A stretch of DNA of 64,000 nucleotides from an uncultured Desulfobacter sp. (GCF_963664415.1 NZ_OY761442.1:62001-126000), one strand, 5' to 3'; numbered from the stretch's first letter, positions 9,101 through 18,473 are shown. The notes: a model not told the origin generated them from the letters alone. Numbers and translations are program-made.

Positions 9101-9424
9101 ATAGTGGAGATGCGCCTGTCCGGCCGTGATTCCCAAAGGGGACGTACTGCAGGCGTTCAGGGTCTGGGTGGCTCCGGACAGACAGAACACAAAGGTTAGC
9201 CTGGGTGCCGGCCAGGCGATCCTGGCCAGGTAATCCCTGGTAAACCGGCAACGGCTCATGCAGATTTTCATACCAGACCGGCAGTCAAGATTCAGGAACC
9301 GGCCCCGGCCCAGTCCGGGCGGCAAAGACCGCACGATCTCCCGCCCCGGGCCGGAAAACGCCGGTTCTTCCTGAAACCGGATGAATTTGCCTTCGGGGTT
9401 TCTTATGGTTACCTCAACACTCAT
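9071..9424 (-). pseudogene. Truncated duplicate of the AraC-family regulator 5' end
   Basis: Starting from the ATG at 9422-9424, it is near-identical to the regulator at 1-344 for about 108 residues. It then diverges at base 9101 after the residues HLHY and ends in unrelated codons at 9071. The DNA-binding domain is absent. It is a duplication fragment rather than a working gene, although a short N-terminal peptide could be made. Confidence 0.85.
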
Positions 9425-9436
9425 TAATCCGCCTAA
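9101..9436. repeat. 336-bp direct repeat, copy 2
   Basis: Same orientation as bases 21-356, with about 11 substitutions and no indels by eye. Its left edge abuts the porin C-terminus. Confidence 0.95.
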
Positions 9437-9740
9437 CCACAGTTGCGTTTTGAAATGCGTCATCAGGTGCACAGGGGGTAAAGTTTACGTAATTTCCTTT
9501 ATTGTCTTTGATCAGAACTTGAGTTTGAGACAGCACTGTTTTTTTCCTTGTATCTGTTGTGATCTTTTCAAAAAATTTTTTATTGTTTAGGCTAAACTTA
9601 TATTTTTTTTGTCAACATAATAAAGGCTTATGGTTATTATTTACGCAGATGCTCTTAATTTTACGCAGATGATATTATTTCAGTGGGAAGTTGGATTAAA
9701 TACCCCAGTTTGTAACTGGTTTTAAAAGTTTTTATATCAA
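9437..9740. promoter_or_regulatory. Intergenic region with AraC-type direct-repeat half-sites
   Basis: TTACGCAGATG occurs at 9641-9651 and again at 9661-9671, exactly 20 bases apart on the same strand. This is the geometry of an AraC-family dimer site on one face of the helix. It lies upstream of the methyltransferase remnant and TonB receptor and downstream of the start of the divergent AraC fragment. No gene is seen in the rest of the region, which is AT-rich. Confidence 0.5.
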
Positions 9741-10002
9741 TTCCGCTTTCCGGCGTGTGAAAAACGCGCTGTCAGACAACGGTGTCTTTGTCTGTCTGCA
9801 CGAAGGGTTAAGCCGTGAAAAGACCGCACCGGAACGTGTCGTTCTGATGCGACTTTCCAGCGCTCTGGAAAAGGATGGGCAAAGCTATTTTTTTGAAAAA
9901 GGAGAAATTGTTTCCTGCCTTGAACAGGCCGGCTTTCACCGGGTTGATTCGAGAATGATAGAATTTCCGGCAGGAGAGTTCGAGTTGGTGGTCGCAAGGT
10001 GA
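9741..10002 (+). pseudogene. C-terminal remnant of a SAM-dependent methyltransferase
   Basis: About 87 codons (FRRVKNALSDNGVFVCLHEGLSREKTAPERVVL...) align with the C-terminus of the intact methyltransferase at 14332-15360 (LREALTDKGVVVCLHEGLTCERTRPAGIVL...). The winged-helix and SAM-binding parts are missing, and homology begins abruptly near 9741. A GTG at 9757 could start translation, but the product would have no SAM site. It lies 23 bases before a TonB receptor, which suggests an ancestral methyltransferase-receptor operon now truncated. Confidence 0.85.
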
Positions 10003-10025
10003 CTAATTTACAATAGGAGAAAAGG

Positions 10026-12050
10026 ATGCAAAGTAGAACCTCAGGTGCAGAATTGCTGAATAATCGAATGCAAATTATTGTTTTTTTCATTATCACTATT
10101 GGATGCCTTGTCTACCGACAACTATGGGCAGCGGATAACAACATTGAAGATCCACGTATTTCGCTCGATGAAATCGTAGTTACTGCAACCAAGGTCGCCA
10201 CAACAGTGGATAACATACCGACCAATGTCAGCGTTATCTCCCGTAAGCAACTGGAACGGCTCCTAGGCCATCACACTGCATTGTCCGCGTTGAAGGAGGC
10301 AAATATTCCGGGTCTGTTTTTTTCCGGTAATGTTTATGGCGGGGGAAGTCAGGACGTTTCAATCAGTACCCGGGGATCTGAAAATTCAAACTGGGGAATG
10401 AAGATCATGATTAATGGTATTGATTTTAACAGACCTGATGGGGTTATTGCCGCAAGCCGCATCGCCGTTCACGATATAGAGCGCATCGAAATCACCAAAA
10501 CACCATCGGCCGAGTACGGTGACCAGGCCATAGGAGGCGTGATCAATATCATTACCCGGGCTGCAAAGGAACCTATGGAGGGCAAGGCCGGCATTGCTTT
10601 TACCAGTTTAGGGGGCGGCAACGGGTATAGCGTACTCAACGGCACTCAGGATAAATGGGAATACTATATTGACGCGTCCGTGCAACGGGAAGACGCCTAT
10701 CAAGATAGAGTGAATCTGGACGGTAATAATGTTTACACCAGGATCGGCTATGTACTTAATGACAGTGCGCAATTAATTTTTCATGGCTCTTATACTGATA
10801 CACAGGGGATTTATGCCGAAAGTCTGACCAGAGATCAATTGGAGTCGGACCCGAGCCAGAATCCCAATACCGGTGCTGATTACGACTATGAATCCGAAGA
10901 TACCCTGCAGGCCCTGGTGTATCAGCAACAACTGGGGGACCATGAATTCATGGCAAAAATAGAGTATCAGACTGCGGATTATCAATTATTTTGGGGCTAT
11001 TTTACCCACATGGACTCAGAACTGGTTCACCCGGAAATGAATATAACTTTTAATCATGACATGGCAGGCATGGCTAACAAACTGGTTGTCGGTGGTGAAT
11101 ACCGTAACCACGATTATGATGTGCATAGATACACAGCATCAAGCTTTAATGACCTGACGGTATTGACCCATGATTTTACCCGAAAAGATGTGGGATATGC
11201 CTGCTACTTCCAGGATGAACTGCAAGTTACCGATTCACTGACTATTTCCGCAGGTATCCGCTATGATTTTTTTGACCTGGAACAAAATTCACATATCACC
11301 GGTGGTACTTCCTGGGCCCAGGATAAAGGCGACTTCAGCCCCAAGATTGGCTTTACGTACCAGATTTGCGATGAAGTAAATCTTTTTGCAGGATATAATA
11401 GCGGCCTGAAAAGCCCTGTCAAATTGCCGGTGTTTTGGACAAACGGAAACCTTGATCCGGAAAAACTCCAGGCCTATGAGGTCGGGTTTCGCGGTCATTT
11501 GGGCCGGCTCAATTATAATTTTGCCTTTTTCCTGCAAACCGTTGACGACAAATTTGTCTTGCCCAGTGCTGACTGGACTGCGGAATATGAGAACGCCGGT
11601 GAAACCAGTTCAAAAGGTTTCGAAATGGGGGTTGGTACCAATTTCCCCAATGGCATTTACACCTCTGCCAATTTTACTTACCAGGATTCCAAGTTCGAGG
11701 ATTTTGTAAGCATGGGGGTTGACTATTCAGGAAAAAAAGTAACAGGTGTTCCGGATATATTATTTGCCTTTACTTTGGGTTTCCGAAATGAAACCTTGGG
11801 CGATATTTCTCTCAACCCTGTATATACCGGCAGGCGGTATTTTAACTTTGCGAACACCAATGAAGACGAAGGCTTCTGGGTGCTGAACGCCAGATATACA
11901 AAAAAAATCAAGCAGATTGAATTCTTCCTTGCTGCGAACAACCTTTTAGATGAAAACGCTGTTGGCAGCGGCAGCGGTAATCCCGGAAGTGAAATGCTTT
12001 ATCCCATATCTGGAATTAACGCGGTCTTGGGTATGAATGTAACTTTTTAG
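10026..12050 (+). CDS. TonB-dependent outer-membrane receptor (1)
   Basis: A 674-residue receptor. A signal region (hydrophobic 16-35, ending near LWAADN) is followed by a TonB-box-like DEIVVTATK at about 50, a plug domain with RGSENSNWGMKIMINGI and IERIEITKTPSAEYGDQAIGGVINIIT, and a long beta-barrel ending in F (LGMNVTF). It imports a large ligand such as a metal chelate using TonB energy; the ligand cannot be told. The start is chosen for GGAGAAAAGG upstream. The operon promoter probably lies before the methyltransferase remnant. Confidence 0.92.
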   Translation: MQSRTSGAELLNNRMQIIVFFIITIGCLVYRQLWAADNNIEDPRISLDEIVVTATKVATTVDNIPTNVSVISRKQLERLLGHHTALSALKEANIPGLFFSGNVYGGGSQDVSISTRGSENSNWGMKIMINGIDFNRPDGVIAASRIAVHDIERIEITKTPSAEYGDQAIGGVINIITRAAKEPMEGKAGIAFTSLGGGNGYSVLNGTQDKWEYYIDASVQREDAYQDRVNLDGNNVYTRIGYVLNDSAQLIFHGSYTDTQGIYAESLTRDQLESDPSQNPNTGADYDYESEDTLQALVYQQQLGDHEFMAKIEYQTADYQLFWGYFTHMDSELVHPEMNITFNHDMAGMANKLVVGGEYRNHDYDVHRYTASSFNDLTVLTHDFTRKDVGYACYFQDELQVTDSLTISAGIRYDFFDLEQNSHITGGTSWAQDKGDFSPKIGFTYQICDEVNLFAGYNSGLKSPVKLPVFWTNGNLDPEKLQAYEVGFRGHLGRLNYNFAFFLQTVDDKFVLPSADWTAEYENAGETSSKGFEMGVGTNFPNGIYTSANFTYQDSKFEDFVSMGVDYSGKKVTGVPDILFAFTLGFRNETLGDISLNPVYTGRRYFNFANTNEDEGFWVLNARYTKKIKQIEFFLAANNLLDENAVGSGSGNPGSEMLYPISGINAVLGMNVTF

Positions 12051-12244
12051 GAAAATTTAAAATGAGAAAAAAATAGGTCCTCTCACTATTTTAGATTGCA
12101 TTCATTTCCCCCAACGTCGATTTTGGTATCTGTGCGCTCTTAATATGTTCAACTCTGTTCTGTAAATTATATCTTCCCAGGTCTGTTTGGATTTAAAAAA
12201 CGTGAATGGGAATGCCTTGAAACTGAAGATATAAAGGAGAACAG

Positions 12245-14332
12245 ATGCGGATATCGGAAAAAAATAAGCTGTCGGACCTGGTGGCGGCAATAACGGTTGC
12301 CGTGTGCCTGGTGATACCGGTAAAAGCCGTTTTGGGGCAGCAGGCCCCGGCCGGGGTTGACTTAGGCAATGTCGTGGTGACGGCAGCAAAACAGGAAACC
12401 CTGGCAAAAGATACACCCGGCAGTATATCCGTGGTGGATGCCCAGATCATAGATGAGCAGAACATCAGGACCACCGAAGAGATGACAAGATTTGTGCCGA
12501 ATTTGTTTTTTAAAACAGCGACGTCCGGTGATGCCTTTGTTAGCCGGGGGATCTCGACTATTGATACCTCTTTGTACTCACCCCTGGGATTTTACATTGA
12601 TGATGTGGCCTATCCTTTAAGCTATATGCAGTCCCGGTTTCTTTTTGACATTGAACGTATCGAGGTGCTCAAAGGCCCACAGTCCACCCTCTACGGGCAA
12701 AACAGTTCCTCAGGCGTGATCAATATGGTCTCTGCACCCCAGGGTAATGAGCCCCGGGCCCGTGTGTTGCTGGAAGCTGGGTCCCACGAGACCTTTACCG
12801 CCGGGGCCATGGTGGGCGGTGCCATGAAAAAAGACAAATTGTTTTACACGGTTTCCGCATTAAAAAGTGTGTCGGACGGTTACATGGAAAACACCAACCT
12901 CGATTCTGATACTGTATCTGATAATGACGGTTTTACGGGGCGGGCAAGTTTAAGATTCACGCCCAGTGAAGCGTTGGACATTACTCTGGCCCTGGACGGC
13001 ACAGACCGAGAAACGGGGCTTGACGATCTCAGGTATCTGGACGGACCGTCTGCCACCCAGACATATAAAGTGCTCAATAACCAGGCCTCTTGGGCAGACC
13101 AGGACAGTTTTGGCCAATCTTTGGTTATTAAGTACGCATACCATGATATAGATGTTGTCTCGGTGACCTCCCACCAGGATTTTAACCGCCGGCATACCAT
13201 GGATTCGGACAGGAGCGCCATGCGCCTGGGCGTCTCTTTCATTGACATTGACAGGACCTCATGGACCCAGGAGTTGCGGCTGTCTTCATCTGCCGGTGGT
13301 TTTTTTTCTTCCTGGCTTTTAGGCGCCTATGCGTCCACAGAAAACCTGGACAACAGCTGGGATCTTGACCACGTCAGTGTGTCCTTGGCCAACACCCGGG
13401 TCACCGAAGCGGATACAGACCGTCTGGCCCTGTTCGGCCGGGTTTCCAAGGCCTTGACCGAAAAGCTGACCGCCACCGCAGGCCTGCGCCTGGACCATGC
13501 AGCCGCATCCGGTTCCCAGATTTATACCAGGGCTTCGGGAGTCACTGTGTATGACCGGGACATCACAGATACCCAATTGCTGCCCATGGCCTCTTTATCC
13601 TGGAAATTTTCCCACGATACCATGGGGTACCTGACTTTTTCCACGGGCTGGATGACCGGTGGGTATGATGTATATTCCGCCACAACCCAAGACAATTTTG
13701 CCTATGACCCCGAATACACCAGAAATTATGAAGCCGGGATCAAAACCTCATTTTTTGATAACCGCCTGAGAGCCGATTTTTCAGTGTTTTACACAGACAT
13801 TACAGACAAACAGATCAGAGAAGAGGCGGCTGGCGGCAGTGTCGGGGCCTGGAAAATAACCAATGCAGCTGATGCCCATACCCAGGGGGTGGAACTGGAA
13901 CTGCGGGCATTGCCTATCCGGAATTTGGAACTCTTTGCCGCCCTGGGATACACCCAGGCTGAAATTGATGACTGGACCGGGACCCTGAACGGCACAGCCA
14001 AGGATTACAGCGGCTGTACGCTCCCCTGGGCACCGGCCCTGACCGCCAATGCCGGATTCTCCTATACCCATGAGAGCGGCTGGTATAGCACGGCCAATGT
14101 GTTCTGGGCCGGGCGGCAATACTTTGATGCCGCCAATACGCTAGAGGATGACGGGTATGTCCTGGTTAATTTCAAGGCCGGTTACAGGTGGAGACAGTGG
14201 GATATTGCGCTCTGGTGCAAAAACCTGTTTGACCAGGAATACGCCCAGAAGATGGTGGCATCCTCAGGGTATACCCTGGTGGAAGACGGTGCGCCCAGGA
14301 CCCTGGGTATCACCCTTTGCTGGAGATGGTAA
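12245..14332 (+). CDS. TonB-dependent outer-membrane receptor (2)
   Basis: A 695-residue receptor with a signal peptide (about 1-32), TonB-box-like LGNVVVTAAKQ, a plug (IERIEVLKGPQSTLYGQNSSSGVINMV) and a barrel ending ITLCWRW with a terminal aromatic residue. AAAGGAG precedes the start. It is the first gene of a tightly coupled operon: its stop codon TAATG overlaps the methyltransferase start. Co-transcription with an ABC importer suggests the same ligand is taken across both membranes. It is only distantly related to the receptors at 10026 and 21884. Confidence 0.93.
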   Translation: MRISEKNKLSDLVAAITVAVCLVIPVKAVLGQQAPAGVDLGNVVVTAAKQETLAKDTPGSISVVDAQIIDEQNIRTTEEMTRFVPNLFFKTATSGDAFVSRGISTIDTSLYSPLGFYIDDVAYPLSYMQSRFLFDIERIEVLKGPQSTLYGQNSSSGVINMVSAPQGNEPRARVLLEAGSHETFTAGAMVGGAMKKDKLFYTVSALKSVSDGYMENTNLDSDTVSDNDGFTGRASLRFTPSEALDITLALDGTDRETGLDDLRYLDGPSATQTYKVLNNQASWADQDSFGQSLVIKYAYHDIDVVSVTSHQDFNRRHTMDSDRSAMRLGVSFIDIDRTSWTQELRLSSSAGGFFSSWLLGAYASTENLDNSWDLDHVSVSLANTRVTEADTDRLALFGRVSKALTEKLTATAGLRLDHAAASGSQIYTRASGVTVYDRDITDTQLLPMASLSWKFSHDTMGYLTFSTGWMTGGYDVYSATTQDNFAYDPEYTRNYEAGIKTSFFDNRLRADFSVFYTDITDKQIREEAAGGSVGAWKITNAADAHTQGVELELRALPIRNLELFAALGYTQAEIDDWTGTLNGTAKDYSGCTLPWAPALTANAGFSYTHESGWYSTANVFWAGRQYFDAANTLEDDGYVLVNFKAGYRWRQWDIALWCKNLFDQEYAQKMVASSGYTLVEDGAPRTLGITLCWRW

Positions 14333-15360
14333 TGATGAAACAAAATGATAATGATGTGCCCATGGACCCTTTGTTTGATATTTTAGTCGGGCCGGTTAAA
14401 ATGGCGGTTCTGGAAGCTGCTTTGGACTTGAAAGTAGCCGATGTCCTGGAAGAAGACATGCCGGTGCATGCAGTTGCCCGGGCTTTGAATGTCCGTACAG
14501 GCACCCAAGCTTTAGGGGCTTTTCTGGACGGCATGACCGCCATGGGCTTTTTAGAAAAGCAAAATGGATTATACCGGGACACGCAATTTGCCCTGCGCTA
14601 CCTTCATTCCAAAAGTCCTTTGTATATGAAAACCTTTGTTTCCCGGATGACGGGGATGCAGCATAAAAATCTGGACCGGATCGCCGATATCGTTAAAAAC
14701 GGCCCGCCCGAAGTTGAAAAAAGTGAGGTTCTGGCATCTGAAGCGAAATGGGAAAAAGCCGTGTCACATCTGGCGGCCTACCAGCGGGCCGGCATGGCAC
14801 AGCGGGTTGCTGATCTGGTCCAGGCCCTGCCGGAGTTCAAAGATGCCGGAAAGCTTCTGGATCTTGGTGGCGGGCCGGGCCTTATGGGCGCAGAAATGGT
14901 TCGCCGGCACCCAAATCTTAAAGGCGTGCTCCTGGACCAGTCTGCCATCATTCATCTGGCTGAAAAAGAGATCCGAAAAGAGGGGCTGGAACAGCGGATC
15001 TCCTTTATACCTGGGGATTACAATGAAACGGATTTGGGCAGCGGATACGATATTATCTGGGCCAGCCACAACCTTTATTATGTGCGTGATCCCCAATGTT
15101 TTTACGCCCGCCTTAGAGAGGCTCTTACAGACAAAGGCGTGGTGGTTTGCCTGCACGAAGGGTTGACCTGCGAGCGAACCCGGCCGGCCGGCATTGTCTT
15201 GTCCAGGCTTTCCCTGGCCCTGGAAGGGCAGGATGTCTCCTTTGAACGGGGGCGGATTGCAGGATATCTGAAAGCGGCCGGCTTTGCCCGGGTGGAAAGC
15301 CGAACCGTCAATCTCGGTGTGGATGAATGGGAGCTGGTCACGGCCAGGAAAACCGCATGA
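14332..15360 (+). CDS. SAM-dependent methyltransferase of the uptake operon
   Basis: A 342-residue class I methyltransferase. An N-terminal winged-helix dimerisation region (about 15-85: DLKVADVLEEDMPVHAVARAL) precedes the Rossmann domain with the SAM loop LLDLGGGPGLMGAEM (about 180-195), as in hydroxyneurosporene/caffeate O-methyltransferase relatives. The start is chosen at 14332 because GGAG lies six bases upstream and it overlaps the receptor stop. The stop overlaps the binding-protein start (ATGA). A methyltransferase inside a TonB/ABC import operon suggests that the imported compound is modified or demethylated, or that a chelator is made, but the substrate is unknown. Confidence 0.85.
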   Translation: MMKQNDNDVPMDPLFDILVGPVKMAVLEAALDLKVADVLEEDMPVHAVARALNVRTGTQALGAFLDGMTAMGFLEKQNGLYRDTQFALRYLHSKSPLYMKTFVSRMTGMQHKNLDRIADIVKNGPPEVEKSEVLASEAKWEKAVSHLAAYQRAGMAQRVADLVQALPEFKDAGKLLDLGGGPGLMGAEMVRRHPNLKGVLLDQSAIIHLAEKEIRKEGLEQRISFIPGDYNETDLGSGYDIIWASHNLYYVRDPQCFYARLREALTDKGVVVCLHEGLTCERTRPAGIVLSRLSLALEGQDVSFERGRIAGYLKAAGFARVESRTVNLGVDEWELVTARKTA

Positions 15361-16295
15361 AACAAGCCGTTGCGCTGTTGGCTGGTCTGATATTTGGGTT
15401 GCCGGCTGTCCTTGGTGCAGCTACCCATAAACCTAAGCCCTTTGTCATTTCAGGGCCACCTGTGGCCGAAAGCCTGGTTTTTGCCGTGATGGCGGACCAA
15501 GGCTTTTCCGGGGAATCCGTAAAATTTATAACCTGGCAGTCTCCGGACCAGGCAAGGGCTTTGATTGCGGCGGGCAAAATCCAGGGTTCGGTGGTGACCA
15601 CATCTGCAGCAGCCGTTTTTTTCAATAAAGGGATTAAAACAACCGTGGCCGGGGTCTTCTCTTCGCCGTTGTGGATTGTCAGTGCCCGGCCCGTACCCCA
15701 GGGGCCGGTGAAGGGCACTTTACTGTTTCCCTTTGGCCCTGGGGAGATGCCTGAAATTGTATTTCACATTATTATGGAAAAAAGGTTGCCGCACCTTGAA
15801 ACCCGGCACACCGGTGGGGCCCTGGAGGCAATGAACCTGTTGCTCATGGGCCGGGCAGACCATGCATTGCTGGCCGAACCTGCCGCATCCCTGGCTGTTG
15901 CCCGTTCCCGGAAGATGCCCGGGCCGGAACTGGTCAAACATCTGGATTTGCGAACCCTTTGGGAAAAGCGCTTTAACGGGTGGCCTTTGTGCGTATCCAG
16001 CTTTGCCGTTTTCGGCGATGCCGTGGATAAGCCGGGGCAGGTTGCAGCTATCATAAAGGGATACGGACTTGCCCTGGATTGGATAAAAAAACATCCCGAA
16101 GAGACCCGGGCCATTGCAAAGAAAACAGTCCCGGCGTTAGTAATCTCCGGCATACCCCTGCACGGCACCCCGATGCTCACAAGTAAAAAGGCTTTTGATG
16201 CGGCCCGGTTGTTCCTGGAAAAAATTCATGATCTGGACCCCGGGGCCGTGGGCAAAGTTGTGCCCGGACCCGACCTGTTCAGGGGATATCCATGA
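15357..16295 (+). CDS. ABC-transporter substrate-binding protein (NMT1/SsuA-like)
   Basis: A 312-residue periplasmic binding protein with a signal peptide cleaved near VLGA/ATHK (about residue 22). The two-lobe fold of the nitrate/sulfonate/thiamine-precursor family is suggested by ARALIAAGKIQGSVVTTSAA and AMNLLLMGRADHALLAEPAA. The start is at 15357, overlapping the methyltransferase stop as ATGA. It should hand the ligand to the permease encoded immediately downstream, again by ATGA overlap. The usual SsuA ligands are sulfonates, but pairing with a TonB receptor argues for a larger molecule. Confidence 0.88.
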   Translation: MKQAVALLAGLIFGLPAVLGAATHKPKPFVISGPPVAESLVFAVMADQGFSGESVKFITWQSPDQARALIAAGKIQGSVVTTSAAAVFFNKGIKTTVAGVFSSPLWIVSARPVPQGPVKGTLLFPFGPGEMPEIVFHIIMEKRLPHLETRHTGGALEAMNLLLMGRADHALLAEPAASLAVARSRKMPGPELVKHLDLRTLWEKRFNGWPLCVSSFAVFGDAVDKPGQVAAIIKGYGLALDWIKKHPEETRAIAKKTVPALVISGIPLHGTPMLTSKKAFDAARLFLEKIHDLDPGAVGKVVPGPDLFRGYP

Positions 16296-17077
16296 AAGAT
16301 TTTCAGGTTTTTGGGTTCCGGGTTTCGCCATTGCGGGGGACACACATATTCGCAGGTTTGGGTGTTTTGGGGCTGTTACTGGCCTGGCACCAGGCCTCCT
16401 GCGCCTTTTCCGGCCTGGTGGTTCCGGACCCGGGAGAGACCCTGGCTGCAGCGGCAAGGCTTTTGTCCGACACCGGGTTCTGGGCCGGACATTTGTTGGT
16501 GAGCCTTCGGCGCATGGGCCTGGCACTTGGGGCCGGTATCCTGGCCGGAGGCGTGCTTGGGCTTGTGGCAGGGCTGGTGCCCCAGGTCCGCGCTCTGGTG
16601 GAACCGGTGCGCTGGATTCTGACCACGGTGCCTGGGGTGGTGATTGTCATTGTGTTTATGCTCTGGTTTGGCATGGGAGATGTGATGGTGATCTCCATTG
16701 CCGCAAGCATGGGGGCGCCCATTATTTTTGTCAACCTGGCCGATGCCCTGGGCCGGGTGGACCGCCATCTTCTGGAGATGGCCCGGATTTACCGGTTCAG
16801 CCTTAAAATGCGGTTGATCAAAATATATGCCATGGCTGTGGCCGGTCCGTTTTTTTCGGCGCTCGTCATTGCCGGGGGCAATATTGTCCGGGTTTCGGTT
16901 TTGGCCGAAGTCATGGGGGCGGACAAAGGCATTGGCCACTGCATGGCCCTGGCCCGGACCCGGCTGGATACACCGGAGCTATACGCCCTGGCTCTGATCA
17001 GTATGTGCGTGGCCGCAGGTGTGGAGTTTTTTATATTCCGGCCACTGGAACGGCGGATGAAAGGCCGGTGTCCATGA
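16292..17077 (+). CDS. ABC-transporter permease (SsuC/TauC-like)
   Basis: A 261-residue inner-membrane permease with about six membrane segments. The coupling-loop region (NLADALGRVDRHLLEMARIYRFS) and the following GPFFSALVIAGGNIVRVSVLAEVM match the BPD_transp_1 family of SsuC/TauC. The start overlaps the binding-protein stop, and its own stop overlaps the ATPase start (ATGATG). A scrap of a second copy of this gene is found at 24152-24318. Confidence 0.9.
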   Translation: MKDFQVFGFRVSPLRGTHIFAGLGVLGLLLAWHQASCAFSGLVVPDPGETLAAAARLLSDTGFWAGHLLVSLRRMGLALGAGILAGGVLGLVAGLVPQVRALVEPVRWILTTVPGVVIVIVFMLWFGMGDVMVISIAASMGAPIIFVNLADALGRVDRHLLEMARIYRFSLKMRLIKIYAMAVAGPFFSALVIAGGNIVRVSVLAEVMGADKGIGHCMALARTRLDTPELYALALISMCVAAGVEFFIFRPLERRMKGRCP

Positions 17078-17706
17078 TGGTAAAACCCGCAGTCTCCTTT
17101 GAACATGTATCCATGGCCTTTGGCCGGCATATTCTTTTTGAGAACCTAAACCTTGATATTGCCCCGGGACAGGTGGTGGGCATCCAGGGTCCGAGCGGCG
17201 CAGGCAAATCCTCGTTGCTGAAGATAGCGGCAGGGTTGATCCGGCCTGCCAACGGCCGGGTCCGGGTTCATGCAAGCCCATTGGGATATGTATTCCAGGA
17301 GCCCCGGTTGCTTGAGTGGTACACGGCCCGGGAAAATATCAGTCTGACCCTGGAGGCGGCCGGCATGTCCGGAAAAACGGCAAAACAAACCGCTTTAAGA
17401 TATCTGAAGGATTTGGACCTGGCCGGGTTTGAAAACCACTATCCCCGGGAATTGTCCGGGGGTATGAACCAGCGGATCTCCATTGCAAGGGCTCTTTCCG
17501 TCTCCCCTAAACTTCTTCTTTTGGATGAACCCTTCACCGGTCTTGATCCTGTCCTGAAAGACCGGGTCAAGGAACGGGTATGGGACGTTGTGGAGAAAAC
17601 AAAGGCATGTGTGATTCATGTCACCCATTCAAAGCAGGAACTGTTACCCGGAACCCATACCCTTTTTACGCTGGACAGGGGCCGGCTTTACCCGGATACA
17701 GTTTAA
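17074..17706 (+). CDS. ABC-transporter ATPase (SsuB/TauB-like)
   Basis: A 210-residue ATPase. It has Walker A GPSGAGKSS (about 37-45), Q-loop FQEPRLLEWYT, signature LSGGMNQRISIARAL, Walker B LLLLDEPFTGLDP and the switch histidine in VIHVTHSKQE. The start is taken at 17074 (ATGATGG overlapping the permease stop) rather than at an upstream in-frame codon within the permease gene. It energises the import system. A diverged second copy at 24315-27763 is split by an IS21 element. No clear terminator follows. Confidence 0.92.
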   Translation: MMVKPAVSFEHVSMAFGRHILFENLNLDIAPGQVVGIQGPSGAGKSSLLKIAAGLIRPANGRVRVHASPLGYVFQEPRLLEWYTARENISLTLEAAGMSGKTAKQTALRYLKDLDLAGFENHYPRELSGGMNQRISIARALSVSPKLLLLDEPFTGLDPVLKDRVKERVWDVVEKTKACVIHVTHSKQELLPGTHTLFTLDRGRLYPDTV

Positions 17707-17798
17707 TTGTTGTGCAGGTGTTTAGGGGCGGCCTTTATAGGCAAAATAAAAAAAGAATGATAAAAGTTCGTTCAGACACTACACTTTTTTCCATCCGG

Positions 17799-18218
17799 CT
17801 ATGACGATCCTTTGTTGTAGACGTTTCCCATTGAATTCACGAGGGATTTGATACGCTGTCTGGCGTGGGCGGGCTCAAGTACCTCCACCAGTGGGCCGAA
17901 ACTGAGAATCCAGCCGTAAACCCATTCATCTTCCGGAAAGGAGAAAAATCCCATGATGAAGCCATCCGGCATAAAGTGAAGGTTGAGCGGGTTGTAGTAA
18001 TCCGTAATTCTGCCCCTGGCTGACGGGGCAAATTTAAGGACAAAAAGGGTTGTGGAACGGGTGTCTTGTTGGAATGTATCCTTGTATGGCGGGTGTACTG
18101 AAGGGTCAAAAAACTCCGGCAACAGAGTGGTTTCAAAATAGTCAGCCAGTTCCCTGGCGGTGGCCTTTTTCCGGTTGATCAGGTAGATGGTAATGGATAA
18201 AAGGCGATCCGTTTTCAT
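17799..18218 (-). pseudogene. WYL-domain (YafY-type) regulator with internal deletion
   Basis: The 139 residues begin like a DeoR/YafY regulator (MKTDRLLSITIYLINRKKATARELADYFE, half of the winged helix). They then jump to the C-terminal part of a WYL regulator (LFVLKFAPSARGRITDYYNPLNLHF...WVYGWILSFG). Full-length members are about 300 residues, so the recognition helix and much of the WYL domain are missing while the frame stays open. It follows the zinc-ribbon gene directly (TAGATG junction). It is probably non-functional, although a shortened binding protein cannot be excluded. Confidence 0.7.
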
Positions 18219-18473
18219 CTATTTCCATCGGCTCAGATTTGGCAGGGTGTTGGCCATAAGCTTTCGGGCGTCTGTTTCGGGCATGCCCGAGTCTACCAAG
18301 TGAGGTACACAAATTTCGATCATTTCATCCATGGTGACATCCTGAGTGAACGCTCCTTTTTGATAACAATAGGTGCAAAACTCATCACTGGGTGAACCAT
18401 CTTCCAGTGTGCCTTTCAGGCTATCTTCCGTTACAGGCATTCCGCAGCTTTGGCAAAAGTGTTGTGTGTTCAT
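18219..18473 (-). CDS. Small zinc-ribbon protein
   Basis: An 84-residue protein (MNTQHFCQSCGMPVTE...FCTYCYQKG) with two CxxC pairs that would bind one zinc, as in the putative zinc-ribbon family often encoded beside YafY/WYL or AraC regulators. The start at 18473 is chosen because AAAAGGAGG precedes it; a longer form to 18497 lacks such a site. It is translationally coupled to the truncated WYL regulator. Function unknown. Confidence 0.75.
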   Translation of the reverse strand: MNTQHFCQSCGMPVTEDSLKGTLEDGSPSDEFCTYCYQKGAFTQDVTMDEMIEICVPHLVDSGMPETDARKLMANTLPNLSRWK

